Below are positions 9,287 to 19,246 of a stretch of DNA of 64,000 bases, in pieces. Below the pieces are notes generated by a model. That model did no database searches and was not told where the DNA came from. It worked only from the letters and a program-made list of their open reading frames with translations. Each line of letters begins with the position of its first letter. The stretch's first letter is position 1. The stretch is from positions 1-64,000 of the forward strand of contig CAIRCM010000098.1 in NCBI GenBank assembly GCA_903877125.1. Reading direction: 5' to 3'. The stretch comes from an uncultured Acetobacteraceae bacterium. Its GTDB lineage: Bacteria; Pseudomonadota; Alphaproteobacteria; Acetobacterales; Acetobacteraceae. Made by a program: the position numbers and the translations under genes.

Positions 9287-10495
9287 TCAGAAAAGGGAAA
9301 GTTGTGCCTGCTGAGCGCCAGCCGGAACATCGGGGACCGCGAAGCTGGTGCAATTCAGGCCTTCCCGCGATTCGTCCAGACCCCACTGCCGCGCCGCGCG
9401 GGTGAACCGGCGCATCAGCAGATCCGCATACACGCCCTGACCCGAGAAACGGTGGTGGAACCGCGAGTCGTTCATCGCACCACCCCTGGTATCCCGCACA
9501 AGGCTCAGCACATGCTTTGCCCGATCGGGAAAATGGGTATGCAGCCACGCTTCAAACATCTCACGAATTTCATGTGGCAGCCGCAAAAGCACATAGCCCG
9601 CGTGCCGCGCACCGGCGCGAGAGGCCGCCTCCAGCAGCTTTTCCATCTCCATGTCGTTCAGCCCCGGAATCATCGGCGCCGTCAAAACCCCCGTGGGCAC
9701 GCCCGCTCGGGTCAATTCCCCGATCGCGTGCAACCGCCGCGCCGGCGTGGCGGCACGTGGCTCCATGACCCGCGCGAGCTTCGTGTCGAGCGTCGTGAGC
9801 GAAATATAGACGCGGGCGAGATTTCGTTTGGCCATGGACGCGAGGATGTCCAGGTCCCGCAATACCCCCGCCGATTTGGTCACGATACGCACGGGGTGGT
9901 TGAACCGGTCCATCACCTCCAGGATCGACCGTGTCAGTTGCAGCGTGCGCTCGACCGGTTGGTAGGGGTCGGTATTGGACCCAAGCGCCAAGGTCCGCGC
10001 CTGGTATCCAGGCTTGCGCAATTCCTTCTCCAGGAGGTCGGCGACATCCGGCTTGTAGGTCAGCTTCGTTTCGAAATCGAGGCCGGGGGAGTAACCGAGA
10101 TAGGCATGGGTGGGCCTGGCGAAACAGTAGACGCAGCCATGTTCGCAGCCGCGATAGGGGTTGATCGAACGGTCGAACCCGACATCGGGAGAGGTATTCC
10201 AACTGATCGCCGACTTCGCATTGTCCTTCGTCAGGCTGGTCGGGAGCTTCGGCAATACCGCGAAATCGGCGGTCAGAGTCTCCCACCCGTCGTCGAACGG
10301 GCTGGCGGCGCGCTGCTCGAAGCGAACCGGCGGGTTGACGACCGATCCCCGCCCGTGATGCTGCATCGACGGCATTGCCGCTTTCGGTTCTTCGTCCGGC
10401 GCCCCCGCCAGTTCGATCGTCGCGATGGCATCCCGATCTAAGATGGTTTTGGTTTTTCCCGTTCGGGGATTTCCTGTCGAGGTCCGCGCCAGCAT
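9287..10495 (-). CDS. PA0069-family radical SAM protein
   Basis: SINPYRGCEHGCVYCFARPTHAYLG, Cx3Cx2C motif; start chosen at MLARTS. Confidence 0.88.
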   Translation of the reverse strand: MLARTSTGNPRTGKTKTILDRDAIATIELAGAPDEEPKAAMPSMQHHGRGSVVNPPVRFEQRAASPFDDGWETLTADFAVLPKLPTSLTKDNAKSAISWNTSPDVGFDRSINPYRGCEHGCVYCFARPTHAYLGYSPGLDFETKLTYKPDVADLLEKELRKPGYQARTLALGSNTDPYQPVERTLQLTRSILEVMDRFNHPVRIVTKSAGVLRDLDILASMAKRNLARVYISLTTLDTKLARVMEPRAATPARRLHAIGELTRAGVPTGVLTAPMIPGLNDMEMEKLLEAASRAGARHAGYVLLRLPHEIREMFEAWLHTHFPDRAKHVLSLVRDTRGGAMNDSRFHHRFSGQGVYADLLMRRFTRAARQWGLDESREGLNCTSFAVPDVPAGAQQAQLSLF

Positions 10496-10567
10496 GATGC
10501 GTTCTCCGTCCGTTCGCTTCGATTTTGTCGCACGCTCGTGCATTCGGGTCAAGAACACAATGGGAAC

Positions 10568-11239
10568 ATGAGTCAGAAAATCGCACTCGCCGTGGTCATC
10601 CCGACCTTGAATGCCGCGCGAACCCTGCCGGCCACGCTGGCGGCTCTGGGACCGGTGTCCGAGGTGATCGTCAGCGACGGTGGCAGTTCGGATGCGACCC
10701 GCCAGATCGCAATCGATGCCGGCGCACGCGTCATCGCCGCGCCCGCGGGCCGAGGGTCGCAAATCGCCGCCGGGATCGGCGCTGCCGAGCAACCGTGGTT
10801 GCTGATCCTTCACGCCGACACGTGCCTGCGAGATGGATGGCAGACGGACGTCTCGGCGCATATGGTGGAAAACCCTGCCAAGGCCGGCTATTTCCGTTTC
10901 GCCGTCCGCAGCGCCGATCCCCGTGCCCGGCGACTGGAGCGCATGGTGGCGTGGCGCTGCCGGGTGCTCGCGCTGCCTTATGGTGATCAGGGCCTGCTGA
11001 TCCACCGCGACCTGCTGTGCGCGGTGGGCGGCATGGGCGACCTGCCGTTGATGGAGGATGTGGATCTGATCCGCCGTCTGGGACGCCGCCGGCTGGTCGC
11101 GTTGGACGCCGTTGCCCTCACCTCGGCCGAAAAATGGCATCGCGACGGGTGGTATCGGCGTTCGGCGCGCAATCTCGGTTGTCTCCTGCTGTGGTTCGCC
11201 GGACTGCCGCCACGGTGGATCGTTCGGCTCTACGGATGA
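10568..11239 (+). CDS. TIGR04283-like GT2 glycosyltransferase (arsenosugar-type)
   Basis: VVIPTLNAARTLPATLAAL...VSDGGSSDAT...LILHADT; followed by its usual DUF2064-type partner. Confidence 0.8.
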   Translation: MSQKIALAVVIPTLNAARTLPATLAALGPVSEVIVSDGGSSDATRQIAIDAGARVIAAPAGRGSQIAAGIGAAEQPWLLILHADTCLRDGWQTDVSAHMVENPAKAGYFRFAVRSADPRARRLERMVAWRCRVLALPYGDQGLLIHRDLLCAVGGMGDLPLMEDVDLIRRLGRRRLVALDAVALTSAEKWHRDGWYRRSARNLGCLLLWFAGLPPRWIVRLYG

Positions 11240-11817
11240 AGAACACCGCCATCGTCTTCGCCCGGATTCCCCGCCTGGGCACCGTAAAACGCCGCCTCGC
11301 ACGCGAACTCGGACACCGCGCCGCGCTGCGCTTCCACACCCGCACGCTGCGGCGGTTGTTGCAGTCGCTGTGCGCGGACCGGACCTTCCGCACGGTGCTC
11401 GCGCTGACGCCGGACCGGGGCCGGCTTCGCCTGCCATGCAAGGTGCAGCGGATATCGCAAGGCTTCGGCGATATCGGCGTTCGCATGGATCGTGCGCTGC
11501 GCCGCTTTCCCGCCGGCAATGCCCTCATCGTCGGCTGCGACATCCCCGCCGCCAACGCGGCGGATGTCCGTGCTGCGTTCCGGCTTCTGGGCCGGGCGGA
11601 TGCGGTGTTCGGACCAGCCGAGGATGGTGGCTATTGGCTCGTCGGGGTCGGACCGCGGCGGCCGGCCCGACCTTTCGCCAACGTCCGTTGGTCGGGTCCG
11701 CACGCCCTGGCGGATACGCTGACCAACTTCGCCGGGCGCCGCGTCGCGCGCATCAGAACTCTGCGCGATGTCGATACCGCCGCCGATTATGCCGCCGAGA
11801 GTGCTTTCACCACCTGA
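11236..11817 (+). CDS. TIGR04282/DUF2064 glycosyltransferase
   Basis: VFARIPRLGTVKRRLAREL...GCDIPA...GPAEDGGYWLVG; ATGA overlap with upstream gene. Confidence 0.8.
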   Translation: MKNTAIVFARIPRLGTVKRRLARELGHRAALRFHTRTLRRLLQSLCADRTFRTVLALTPDRGRLRLPCKVQRISQGFGDIGVRMDRALRRFPAGNALIVGCDIPAANAADVRAAFRLLGRADAVFGPAEDGGYWLVGVGPRRPARPFANVRWSGPHALADTLTNFAGRRVARIRTLRDVDTAADYAAESAFTT

Positions 11818-12569
11818 CCGGTTAGCCTGTCCGGCAGTTCCTCGGTGTAGTCGTCCGCCCGGAATGGGCCAAGCCGAGGCATCTCGTCTTCCTCCCCATC
11901 CGGAGAGCGGATCATGTAGCCGCGGCCCCACACCGTCCCAATCATCCCTTCGGCGCCCGCCTTCGCCATCTTGCGGCGCAGTTTGCAGACGAAGACATCG
12001 ACGATCTTCATCTCCGGCTCGTCCAGGCCACCATAGAGGTGATTCAGAAACGCCTCCTTGGCCAGTACCATCCCCTTGCGCAGCACCAGCAGTTCCAGGA
12101 TCGAGTATTCCTTGCCCGTCAGCCGCAGTTCCTTCCCGTCGACGGTCACTTCCCGGCTATCGAGGTTCAGTTCCACCGGCCCGACCCGCAGGATCGGTTG
12201 GCTGAATCCCTTTGCTCGGCGCACAACCGCCTGCATGCGGGCCAGCAATTCCGCATTGTCGAAGGGTTTGGTGATGAAATCGTCAGCACCCAGACCAAGC
12301 GCTTTGACCTTGGCTGACGCTCGGACGACCCCCGAGAGGACCAGCACCGGCGTCTCATTGCGGGACACCCGCATGCGCCGCACCACCTCGAACCCGTCGA
12401 TGTCCGGGAGCATGAGGGCAAGCAGTACGATATCGTATTCGTAGTGCTTGGTCAGTTCGACCGCCTCCTCGCCCAAGGAGGAATGTTCCACGACGGCGCC
12501 AGCGGTGCGCAGCATCAGGACGATTGCACGGGCGGCTGTCAGGTCGTCTTCGATAAGCAGGACACGCAT
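11787..12569 (-). CDS. ctrA: CtrA-type OmpR-family response regulator with phosphoacceptor Asp replaced by Ala
   Basis: MRVLLIEDD..., LTGKEYSILELLVLRKGMVLAKEAFLNHLYGGLDEPEMKIVDVFVCKLRRK, VWGRGYMIRSP; ends ...SAA; receiver shows LLALMLPD. Confidence 0.9.
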   Translation of the reverse strand: MRVLLIEDDLTAARAIVLMLRTAGAVVEHSSLGEEAVELTKHYEYDIVLLALMLPDIDGFEVVRRMRVSRNETPVLVLSGVVRASAKVKALGLGADDFITKPFDNAELLARMQAVVRRAKGFSQPILRVGPVELNLDSREVTVDGKELRLTGKEYSILELLVLRKGMVLAKEAFLNHLYGGLDEPEMKIVDVFVCKLRRKMAKAGAEGMIGTVWGRGYMIRSPDGEEDEMPRLGPFRADDYTEELPDRLTGQVVKALSAA

Positions 12570-12727
12570 GAGGCCTTCGCTCCTTCGCCTCGGTGAATAC
12601 CACTATTGCGTGCATAAAGCTATAGGATTTTAGCCGAAAAAGTGTGTATTCTCAGAATTGGCGATCATAATTCCGTCGGTGTGAGAATGAACATAGAACA
12701 TGAGTCCCAAATTACGTGTAGCGTATC

Positions 12728-14077
12728 ATGAAACGGGGATTTCTCGCCGGCCGGCTTCGCGCCTGCACAGGGGCGCTGCGCGATATCGCGGCTTTCGCCC
12801 CCGAAGGCCGCGTCGTCAGTGTGACCGGGCTCGCCGTGGATGTCGAAGGCTTGGCCGGCTTGCTCGCCGTCGGTGACCGGCTCGAACTCTCGGGCCGTGC
12901 TGGCCGGCCCATCCCCGCCGAGGTCGTCGGGTTCGGGCCCCGTGCCGCGCGGGCGATGCCTTTCGAAGCTGTGGACGGGATCGGTCCCGGCAACCTCGTC
13001 CGCCGCTGCGCGGGCAACGGGGGCACTTTTGCCGTCTCCAACGAATGGCTGGGCCGTGTCATCGATCCGCTCGGTCGCCCAGTCGACGGGAAGGGTGCCT
13101 TGCCACCCGGCCGCACCCCGCGCCCGATCCGCGCCAAACCGCCGGAAGCGACCGGCCGCACCCGTCTTGGCCCGCGCCTCGATCTGGGCGTGCGGGCGCT
13201 CGATTGCTTCGCAACGTGCCGCCGAGGCCAAAGGCTGGGCCTTTTCGCCGGATCCGGCGTCGGCAAGTCCACTTTATTGGGCATGCTCGCACGTGGTGCC
13301 GGCTGCGACGTCGCCGTGCTCGCGCTCGTTGGCGAGCGGGGCAGGGAGGTCCGTGATTTCCTGGAAGACGAGCTGGGGCCGGACGGGCTGGCGCGGTCGG
13401 TCGTGGTCGTCGCGACTTCCGACGCGTCCCCGCTGCTGCGTCGTCAGGCCGCCGAGTCCGCCATGACGGTTGCCGAACACTTCCGCGACCAGGGGAAAAG
13501 TGTGCTGCTGCTGATGGACAGCCTCACCCGCTATTGCCTTGCGTTGCGGGAGATCGGGCTGGCGGCCGGTGAACCCCCGGCGACCCGCGGCTACCCGCCC
13601 AGCGTCTTCTCCGAACTGCCGCGCCTGCTCGAACGGGCGGGACCAGGTACCCACGAGGGCTCGATCACGGCCTTGTTCACCGTGCTGGTCGAGGGGGATG
13701 ACACCAACGAACCGGTTTCCGATGCCGTGCGCGGCATTCTCGATGGCCATGTCGTGCTCGACCGCCGGATCGCCGAGGCCGGCCGCTACCCGCCAATCGA
13801 TGTTCTGCGGTCCCTTTCCCGGGCCGCCGCGGGCTGCCTTTCGGCCGAGGAAATCGCGCTGGTGCGTCGCGCCCGCGGGATCATCGCCGTGCACACCGAC
13901 ATCGCCGACCTCGTGCGGCTTGGTGCCTATCGGCCAGGCTCCGATTCCGCCGCCGATGAAGCCATCGCCTTGATGCCGGGGATCGAGGCGGTGCTGCGCC
14001 AGGACCGCACCCAGTGGACCCCGCTTTCCGATGCCTTCGCCATGTTGAAATCAGCAATGGAGCGCCAGCGTGTCTGA
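12728..14077 (+). CDS. fliI: flagellum-specific ATP synthase FliI
   Basis: Walker A FAGSGVGKSTLLGM, LLLMDSLTRYCLALREIGLAAGEPPATRGYPPSVF. Confidence 0.92.
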   Translation: MKRGFLAGRLRACTGALRDIAAFAPEGRVVSVTGLAVDVEGLAGLLAVGDRLELSGRAGRPIPAEVVGFGPRAARAMPFEAVDGIGPGNLVRRCAGNGGTFAVSNEWLGRVIDPLGRPVDGKGALPPGRTPRPIRAKPPEATGRTRLGPRLDLGVRALDCFATCRRGQRLGLFAGSGVGKSTLLGMLARGAGCDVAVLALVGERGREVRDFLEDELGPDGLARSVVVVATSDASPLLRRQAAESAMTVAEHFRDQGKSVLLLMDSLTRYCLALREIGLAAGEPPATRGYPPSVFSELPRLLERAGPGTHEGSITALFTVLVEGDDTNEPVSDAVRGILDGHVVLDRRIAEAGRYPPIDVLRSLSRAAAGCLSAEEIALVRRARGIIAVHTDIADLVRLGAYRPGSDSAADEAIALMPGIEAVLRQDRTQWTPLSDAFAMLKSAMERQRV

Positions 14078-14506
14078 TCCCTTACCCGTCGCCGCCCGAC
14101 TGCGCCATCTCGCGGTGAATGACGCACGCCGCGCATTGGCCGAGTGCCTGACCGCCGAGGCCGGCGCCGTGGAGACACTGCGGCTGGTCGATGCCGCGAT
14201 CGTCGCCGAGACCGAGGCCGCGGGGACCCGGCGGGCGACGACCAGTCGGTGGAGGATTTCGCCAACTGGCTCCGCCGTATCCGCATCGAACGCCATGCCG
14301 CGGTTGTTGCCCTGGAAACCGCGGAGTTGCGATCGAACGAGGCACGCACTGCCCTGATCGCCTGCCGTACAGCCGCGCGTGCCATGGATGAAATACTGCA
14401 CAACCGGGACGTTGCGCGGAAGGCGGAGGCCGATCGCAAGACCCAGATCGGGTTGGAGGAAGCTGCGCGTCACCGTGCTGGGCCGCATAAAGGTGCACTG
14501 GAATAG
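14070..14506 (+). pseudogene. fliJ: fliJ-like flagellar export protein, frameshifted
   Basis: N-terminal frame (14070-) to ...VAETEAAG, continues in a second frame GDDQSVEDFANWLRRIRIERHAAVVALETAELRSNEAR...; adding one G at GGGG 14222-14225 restores the frame. Confidence 0.6.
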
Positions 14507-14557
14507 TCGCGCCGGTTGTGCTGAATCGCCCAGCGTCGGCACGAGGGGAAATATACG

Positions 14558-15865
14558 GTGCGCATCACGATGATTGGCGGCGGCTACGTCGGACTCGTCT
14601 CCGGCGCCTGTTTCGCGGAATTCGGCACGGACGTCACGGTCATGGAGACCGATTCCGGCAAGCTCGACGCCCTGCGCGCCGGACGCATGCCGATCTACGA
14701 ACCGGGCCTCGACAAGCTGGTCGAAGAGAACGTCAAGGCCGGCCGCTTGACCTTCACCGGCGATCTGGCCGAGGCGCTGAAAGGCACCGAGGCGGTTTTC
14801 ATCGCCGTCGGCACGCCGACACGCCGTGGTGACGGACATGCCGACCTGACCTACGTCTACGCGGCCGCCGAACAGGTCGCCAAGGCTTTGACCACCTATG
14901 CGGTGATCGTCACCAAATCCACCGTCCCCGTCGGTACCGGCCGGCGCATCGCCGAAATTGTGCGCGCTGCCCGCCCCGATCTGGATTTCGATGTCGCCTC
15001 CAATCCCGAATTCCTGCGCGAAGGCAACGCGATCGGTGACTTCATGCGACCCGACCGGGTGGTGATCGGCGCGGAATCGGAACGCGCGCGCGACGTGCTG
15101 CGCAAGCTCTACCGCCCGCTCTATCTCATCGAGGCGCCGATTGTTTTCACCGGCATCGAAACGGCGGAGTTGACCAAATATGCCGCGAACGCCTTCCTCG
15201 CGATGAAGGTCACCTTCATCAACGAAATGGCCGATCTGTGCGAGAAGGTCGGCGCCGACGTCCACGACGTCGCTCGCGGCATCGGGCTCGATGGCCGCAT
15301 CGGCCGGAAGTTCCTCCATCCCGGCCCCGGCTATGGCGGGTCCTGCTTCCCGAAGGACACGCTGGCGTTGGTGCGCACCGCGCAGGACTACGGCGCTCCA
15401 TCACGGCTGGTGGAAGCGACCGTCGCCGTCAACGACGCCCGCAAATCCAGCATGGCAATGCGGGTCATCGCCGCCTGCGGCGGATCCGTGCGTGGCAAAA
15501 AGATCGCCGTGCTGGGCCTCACGTTCAAACCCGAAACCGACGACATGCGCGACGCCCCCTCGCTGTCGATCGTCTCCCGGCTGGTCGGCGACGGCGCGGT
15601 GATCCGTGCCTACGACCCCGAGGGGATGGAGCAGGCTCGCCCGCTGCTGCCGGCAGCTGTCGAATACTGCAAGGATACCATGGATGCCGTTGCCGGTGCC
15701 GATGCCTTGCTGCTGATCACCGAATGGAACGAATTCCGCGCACTCTCGCCCGTCAAACTGCGGGAGGCGATGGCCGGGAACGTGATGGTCGATCTGCGGA
15801 ATGTTTATGATCCCGTGGCGATGCGCGGCGCGGGGTTCGCCTATTACGGCGTCGGACGAGGATAG
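14558..15865 (+). CDS. ugd: UDP-glucose 6-dehydrogenase
   Basis: MRITMIGGGYVGLVSGACFAEFG; GPGYGGSCFPKDT. Confidence 0.93.
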   Translation: MRITMIGGGYVGLVSGACFAEFGTDVTVMETDSGKLDALRAGRMPIYEPGLDKLVEENVKAGRLTFTGDLAEALKGTEAVFIAVGTPTRRGDGHADLTYVYAAAEQVAKALTTYAVIVTKSTVPVGTGRRIAEIVRAARPDLDFDVASNPEFLREGNAIGDFMRPDRVVIGAESERARDVLRKLYRPLYLIEAPIVFTGIETAELTKYAANAFLAMKVTFINEMADLCEKVGADVHDVARGIGLDGRIGRKFLHPGPGYGGSCFPKDTLALVRTAQDYGAPSRLVEATVAVNDARKSSMAMRVIAACGGSVRGKKIAVLGLTFKPETDDMRDAPSLSIVSRLVGDGAVIRAYDPEGMEQARPLLPAAVEYCKDTMDAVAGADALLLITEWNEFRALSPVKLREAMAGNVMVDLRNVYDPVAMRGAGFAYYGVGRG

Positions 15866-17271
15866 TGCGGGCGGGCAGCGGCTGGCGCGGCCTCGATCCC
15901 GCGCCTTTCGTCGCCTTTTGCGTGGTCTTCTGCTTGATCCTGTGCCTGCCGGCGGTCCTCAACGACAGCGACACGCTCTGGCTGATCCGCGCCGGTGAGT
16001 GGATCCTCGATCACGGCGCCATCCCGCACGCGGACCCCTTCGGTTACACCACCGGTGGTCTGCGTTGGTACGCGCACGAATGGGGGGCCCAGGTGATGCT
16101 GGCACTTGTTTGGCGTGCGGGGGGGATGACCGGTGTGATGGTGTTGACCGCCGCCGCCATCGGATCGACCGCGGCACTGCTTCTCTACCGCATGCGCGCT
16201 TTTCTGCCTGATCGCTACGCCACGCTTGGGTTGTTCGTCGCGTTGTCGAACGCCGCCGGGGCGATGCTGGCCCGTCCGCATGTGCTGTCCTGGCCGTTCC
16301 TCTGCATCTGGTGCGGCGGTCTGCTGGCGGCCCGCGCCCGTAAGGCCGCGCCTTCGCGTTGGCTCATCGTGGCGTTGGTCCCCTGGGTGAACCTTCATGG
16401 CAGTTTTCCGGTCGGGCTGGTACTGGCCGGTGCTTTGGCGGTCGAGGCGCTCGTGGAGCCGGGTGCCGACCGTCCCCGTGTGCTGCGCGACTGGGGTGTA
16501 TTCCTGGCGATGAGCGGCATTGCCTGTCTCGCCAATCCGGATTTCGTCGCCGGAGCCTTGTTCCCGCTGCACATGCTGAGCCTCACGGCGGTGCAATGGA
16601 CCGGTGACTGGGGGCCCATGAATTTTTCTCAGATGTAGCCGATGGAGGTGGTCATTCTGGGGGCGATCGCGCTGGGTATGGGCAGCGGTGTCCGGCTTCC
16701 AGCGATCCGGTTGCTGCTGCTGTTGGGCCTGATTCATGCTGCGCTTGCCCACCGGCGGCATGATCAACTGCTGGGCCTCATAGGGGCCCTGATCCTGGCC
16801 GAACCACTGGGTGCGGCGGTCGGGCGTGGTGCGGCGCCCAGCTTGCGGGGCGGGTTGCTGATACCGGGTGCCATTGTCCTCGCGATGCTTGGCGCGGCCT
16901 TGCGTCTGTCGATCCCGCTGGCACCGGCTCGTACCGGCGCCGCCTTCGCCGCCGCGATGGCGCAGGTCCCGGACGCCATCAGGTCCCAACCGGTGTTGAA
17001 CGATTTCGTGCTGGGTGGGCAGTTGATCTTCGATGGCGAGCGCCCGTTCATCGACAGCCGGACCGATCTTTATTCCGAAGGTTTCGAGGTTCTTTACCGC
17101 CGGCTCATGTCCCCCGACCGGGCGACACTGGCAAAAGTCATCTCCGACTACGGCATTGCCTGGACTGTTTTCCGAGCGGATCAGCCGGTGGAGCAACTGC
17201 TCGACACTGAACCGGGTTGGCGGCGGTTGGGTACGTTCGATGGGATAGCCGTTCACGTCAGGGCGGAGTGA
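15865..17271 (+). pseudogene. multi-pass membrane protein interrupted by one in-frame TAG (16636-16638)
   Basis: 15865-16638 and 16642-17271 are in the same frame, joined only by TAG; both halves read as one protein (N-terminal TM region, C-terminal soluble domain). Confidence 0.7.
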
Positions 17272-17324
17272 CGCACCGGCCTTCCTCAGGGGGTGCGCGG
17301 TTGCAATAAAAAATATGCGGGTTG

Positions 17325-17339
17325 TTAACGCTTTCTAAA
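17325..17339 (+). promoter_or_regulatory. CtrA-box-like motif TTAA-N7-TAAA
   Basis: gTTAACGCTTTCTAAAcc, one mismatch from TTAA-N7-TTAA; upstream of GT2 gene. Confidence 0.3.
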
Positions 17340-17364
17340 CCTTTCCGTGCCTAACCTCGCGGGC

Positions 17365-18279
17365 ATGGACCTTACAGTTTGCCTCTGCACCCACAACCGC
17401 CCGCGCTATGTGGCCGACTGCCTCGATGGGCTGGCCCGCCAAACCGTCGCACCCGGGCGGTTTCGAACGGTGATGGTGGACAGTGGGTCGAACGAGGCGA
17501 CGCGGCTGGAACTGCGGCGGCTGGCCGATCTTCATCCCAATACCGATTTGATCCGCGTCGATGAGCCCGGTGTGTCCCTGGCCCGCAATGCCGGGGCCGC
17601 CGCGGCAACCACCCGGTTCGTCGCCTACATCGACGACGACGCGATTCCAGACCCCACTTGGGTTGAAGCGATATTGCGCACGCTCGATGAACCGGGCCCT
17701 CATCCAGCGGTGATCGGCGGGCGCATCCTGCCAAGATGGGAGGCACCTTTACCGCCCTGGTGGCCGGAATCGCTGCGCGGAGTGTTGTCGATCATCGAGC
17801 ATCAGGGGCAGGGCGAATACCGGACTCCCGACGTGCCGGCGACACTGGAACCCTACGCCGCCAACATGGTGGTCGATGTCCCGGCAATGCTGGAGATCGG
17901 CGGGTTCGGCGGTCAACTGGGCAGGCATGGCACCACGCTGCTGTCGGATGAGGAAGTGCAACTCACTTGGCGCCTGCAGGACATGGGGCGCAGCGTGCGC
18001 TACGATTCCCGGATTGTCGTGCATCACCAGATACAGGCGACGCGGCTGCGGCCGGAATGGCTGCTCGCGCGGCTGTTCTGGCAGGGATTTTCGACCGTGC
18101 TGACACGTCGGACGCTGGGCTATCGAATAGCGATCTGGCGGGAAATGCCGCGTCGCCTGGCGGTCGCGGCGCTGTGTGCACCGCTGGCGATCCTGCCGCG
18201 CTCGTCGGCGCGTTTCATCGATTTGCGCTGGCGGTTGGCTTATGCCACCGGCTTCCTGAAAGCGGTCCTGAGCTCATGA
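17365..18279 (+). CDS. GT2 family glycosyltransferase
   Basis: LTVCLCTHNRPRYVADCLDGL...YIDDDAIPDPTWVEA. Confidence 0.88.
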   Translation: MDLTVCLCTHNRPRYVADCLDGLARQTVAPGRFRTVMVDSGSNEATRLELRRLADLHPNTDLIRVDEPGVSLARNAGAAAATTRFVAYIDDDAIPDPTWVEAILRTLDEPGPHPAVIGGRILPRWEAPLPPWWPESLRGVLSIIEHQGQGEYRTPDVPATLEPYAANMVVDVPAMLEIGGFGGQLGRHGTTLLSDEEVQLTWRLQDMGRSVRYDSRIVVHHQIQATRLRPEWLLARLFWQGFSTVLTRRTLGYRIAIWREMPRRLAVAALCAPLAILPRSSARFIDLRWRLAYATGFLKAVLSS

Positions 18280-19199
18280 TCCTGTATCGCTGGCAAGGCC
18301 CGGCCCGCAATTTTGGCGATGAGCTGAATACCGTCTTGTGGCCTGCGCTCCTGCCGGATTTCTTCGACGACGACCCGGCGGAACGGTTCATCGGCATCGG
18401 ATCGGTGCTCGATCGCCGGCACAACGGCGGCTGCGCGAAGCTGGTCGCGGGTTCGGGTTACGGGGGCTACCAGGAATTGCCGGAGCTTGGGGACGCCTGG
18501 ACGATCAGTTGGGTTCGCGGCCCACGTACCGCCCGGCTGTTGGGCCTGCCCGACGGGTTTGGTATCGGCGATCCCGCGTCGCTCCTGCCGCTTACTGGGC
18601 TGGTACCGGTGGGACCGACGGTGCGTATCGCGTTCATGCCGCATTTCGAAAGCGCGGCCGTCGGCGCATGGGATGCCGCGACCGCCGCCAGCGGGATCGT
18701 CCTGATCGATCCCAGGGGCGAGCCGCTGGAGATTGCCGCTGCGATCGCGGGCTGCGACGTACTCATGAGCGAGGCGATGCACGGCGCGATCGTCGCCGAT
18801 GCGATGGGTGTGCCCTGGATCGCGATCGAGCCGCTCGCCCCGATCCATCGGGCCAAATGGCAGGATTGGGCGGATACATTGGCACTGACGATCCGCTTCC
18901 AGCGACTGCCGCCGTCGTCATTGCTGGAACGGGCAAGATTGTCGCGCGTGTCGGCCTATCACACCGGCCGAGCGCTGTTGGACCGGCACGCCGGAATCCT
19001 TCGCGCGATCGGTTCGGCTCGGTATATCGACGATGCGGCGTCGGCGCTTCGCCGCACGGCCAGGGCGGCCCCACAATTGTCCAGCCGGACCGCGCTCGAT
19101 CGTTGCCAGACCCGGATGCTCGATCGGCTGCATCTGCTGCGGCGCGTGCCCTTGCATGCTGGCCAGGGAAGCAGTTACCACCCTGTACCGCTGTCGTGA
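18276..19199 (+). CDS. polysaccharide pyruvyl transferase-like protein
   Basis: LYRWQGPARNFGDELN...IGIGSVL...VRGPRTARLLGLP...IAGCDVLMSEAMHGAIVADAMGVPW. Confidence 0.75.
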   Translation: MILYRWQGPARNFGDELNTVLWPALLPDFFDDDPAERFIGIGSVLDRRHNGGCAKLVAGSGYGGYQELPELGDAWTISWVRGPRTARLLGLPDGFGIGDPASLLPLTGLVPVGPTVRIAFMPHFESAAVGAWDAATAASGIVLIDPRGEPLEIAAAIAGCDVLMSEAMHGAIVADAMGVPWIAIEPLAPIHRAKWQDWADTLALTIRFQRLPPSSLLERARLSRVSAYHTGRALLDRHAGILRAIGSARYIDDAASALRRTARAAPQLSSRTALDRCQTRMLDRLHLLRRVPLHAGQGSSYHPVPLS

Positions 19200-19246
19200 G
19201 GCACGCGGACAGCCCGGTTATCTGCCCGAAAGAGCGTCCAATCCCG

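Noticed and set aside
12570-12727. CtrA autoregulatory boxes between ctrA and fliI
   Set aside because: No TTAA-N7-TTAA pair was found in this intergenic region.
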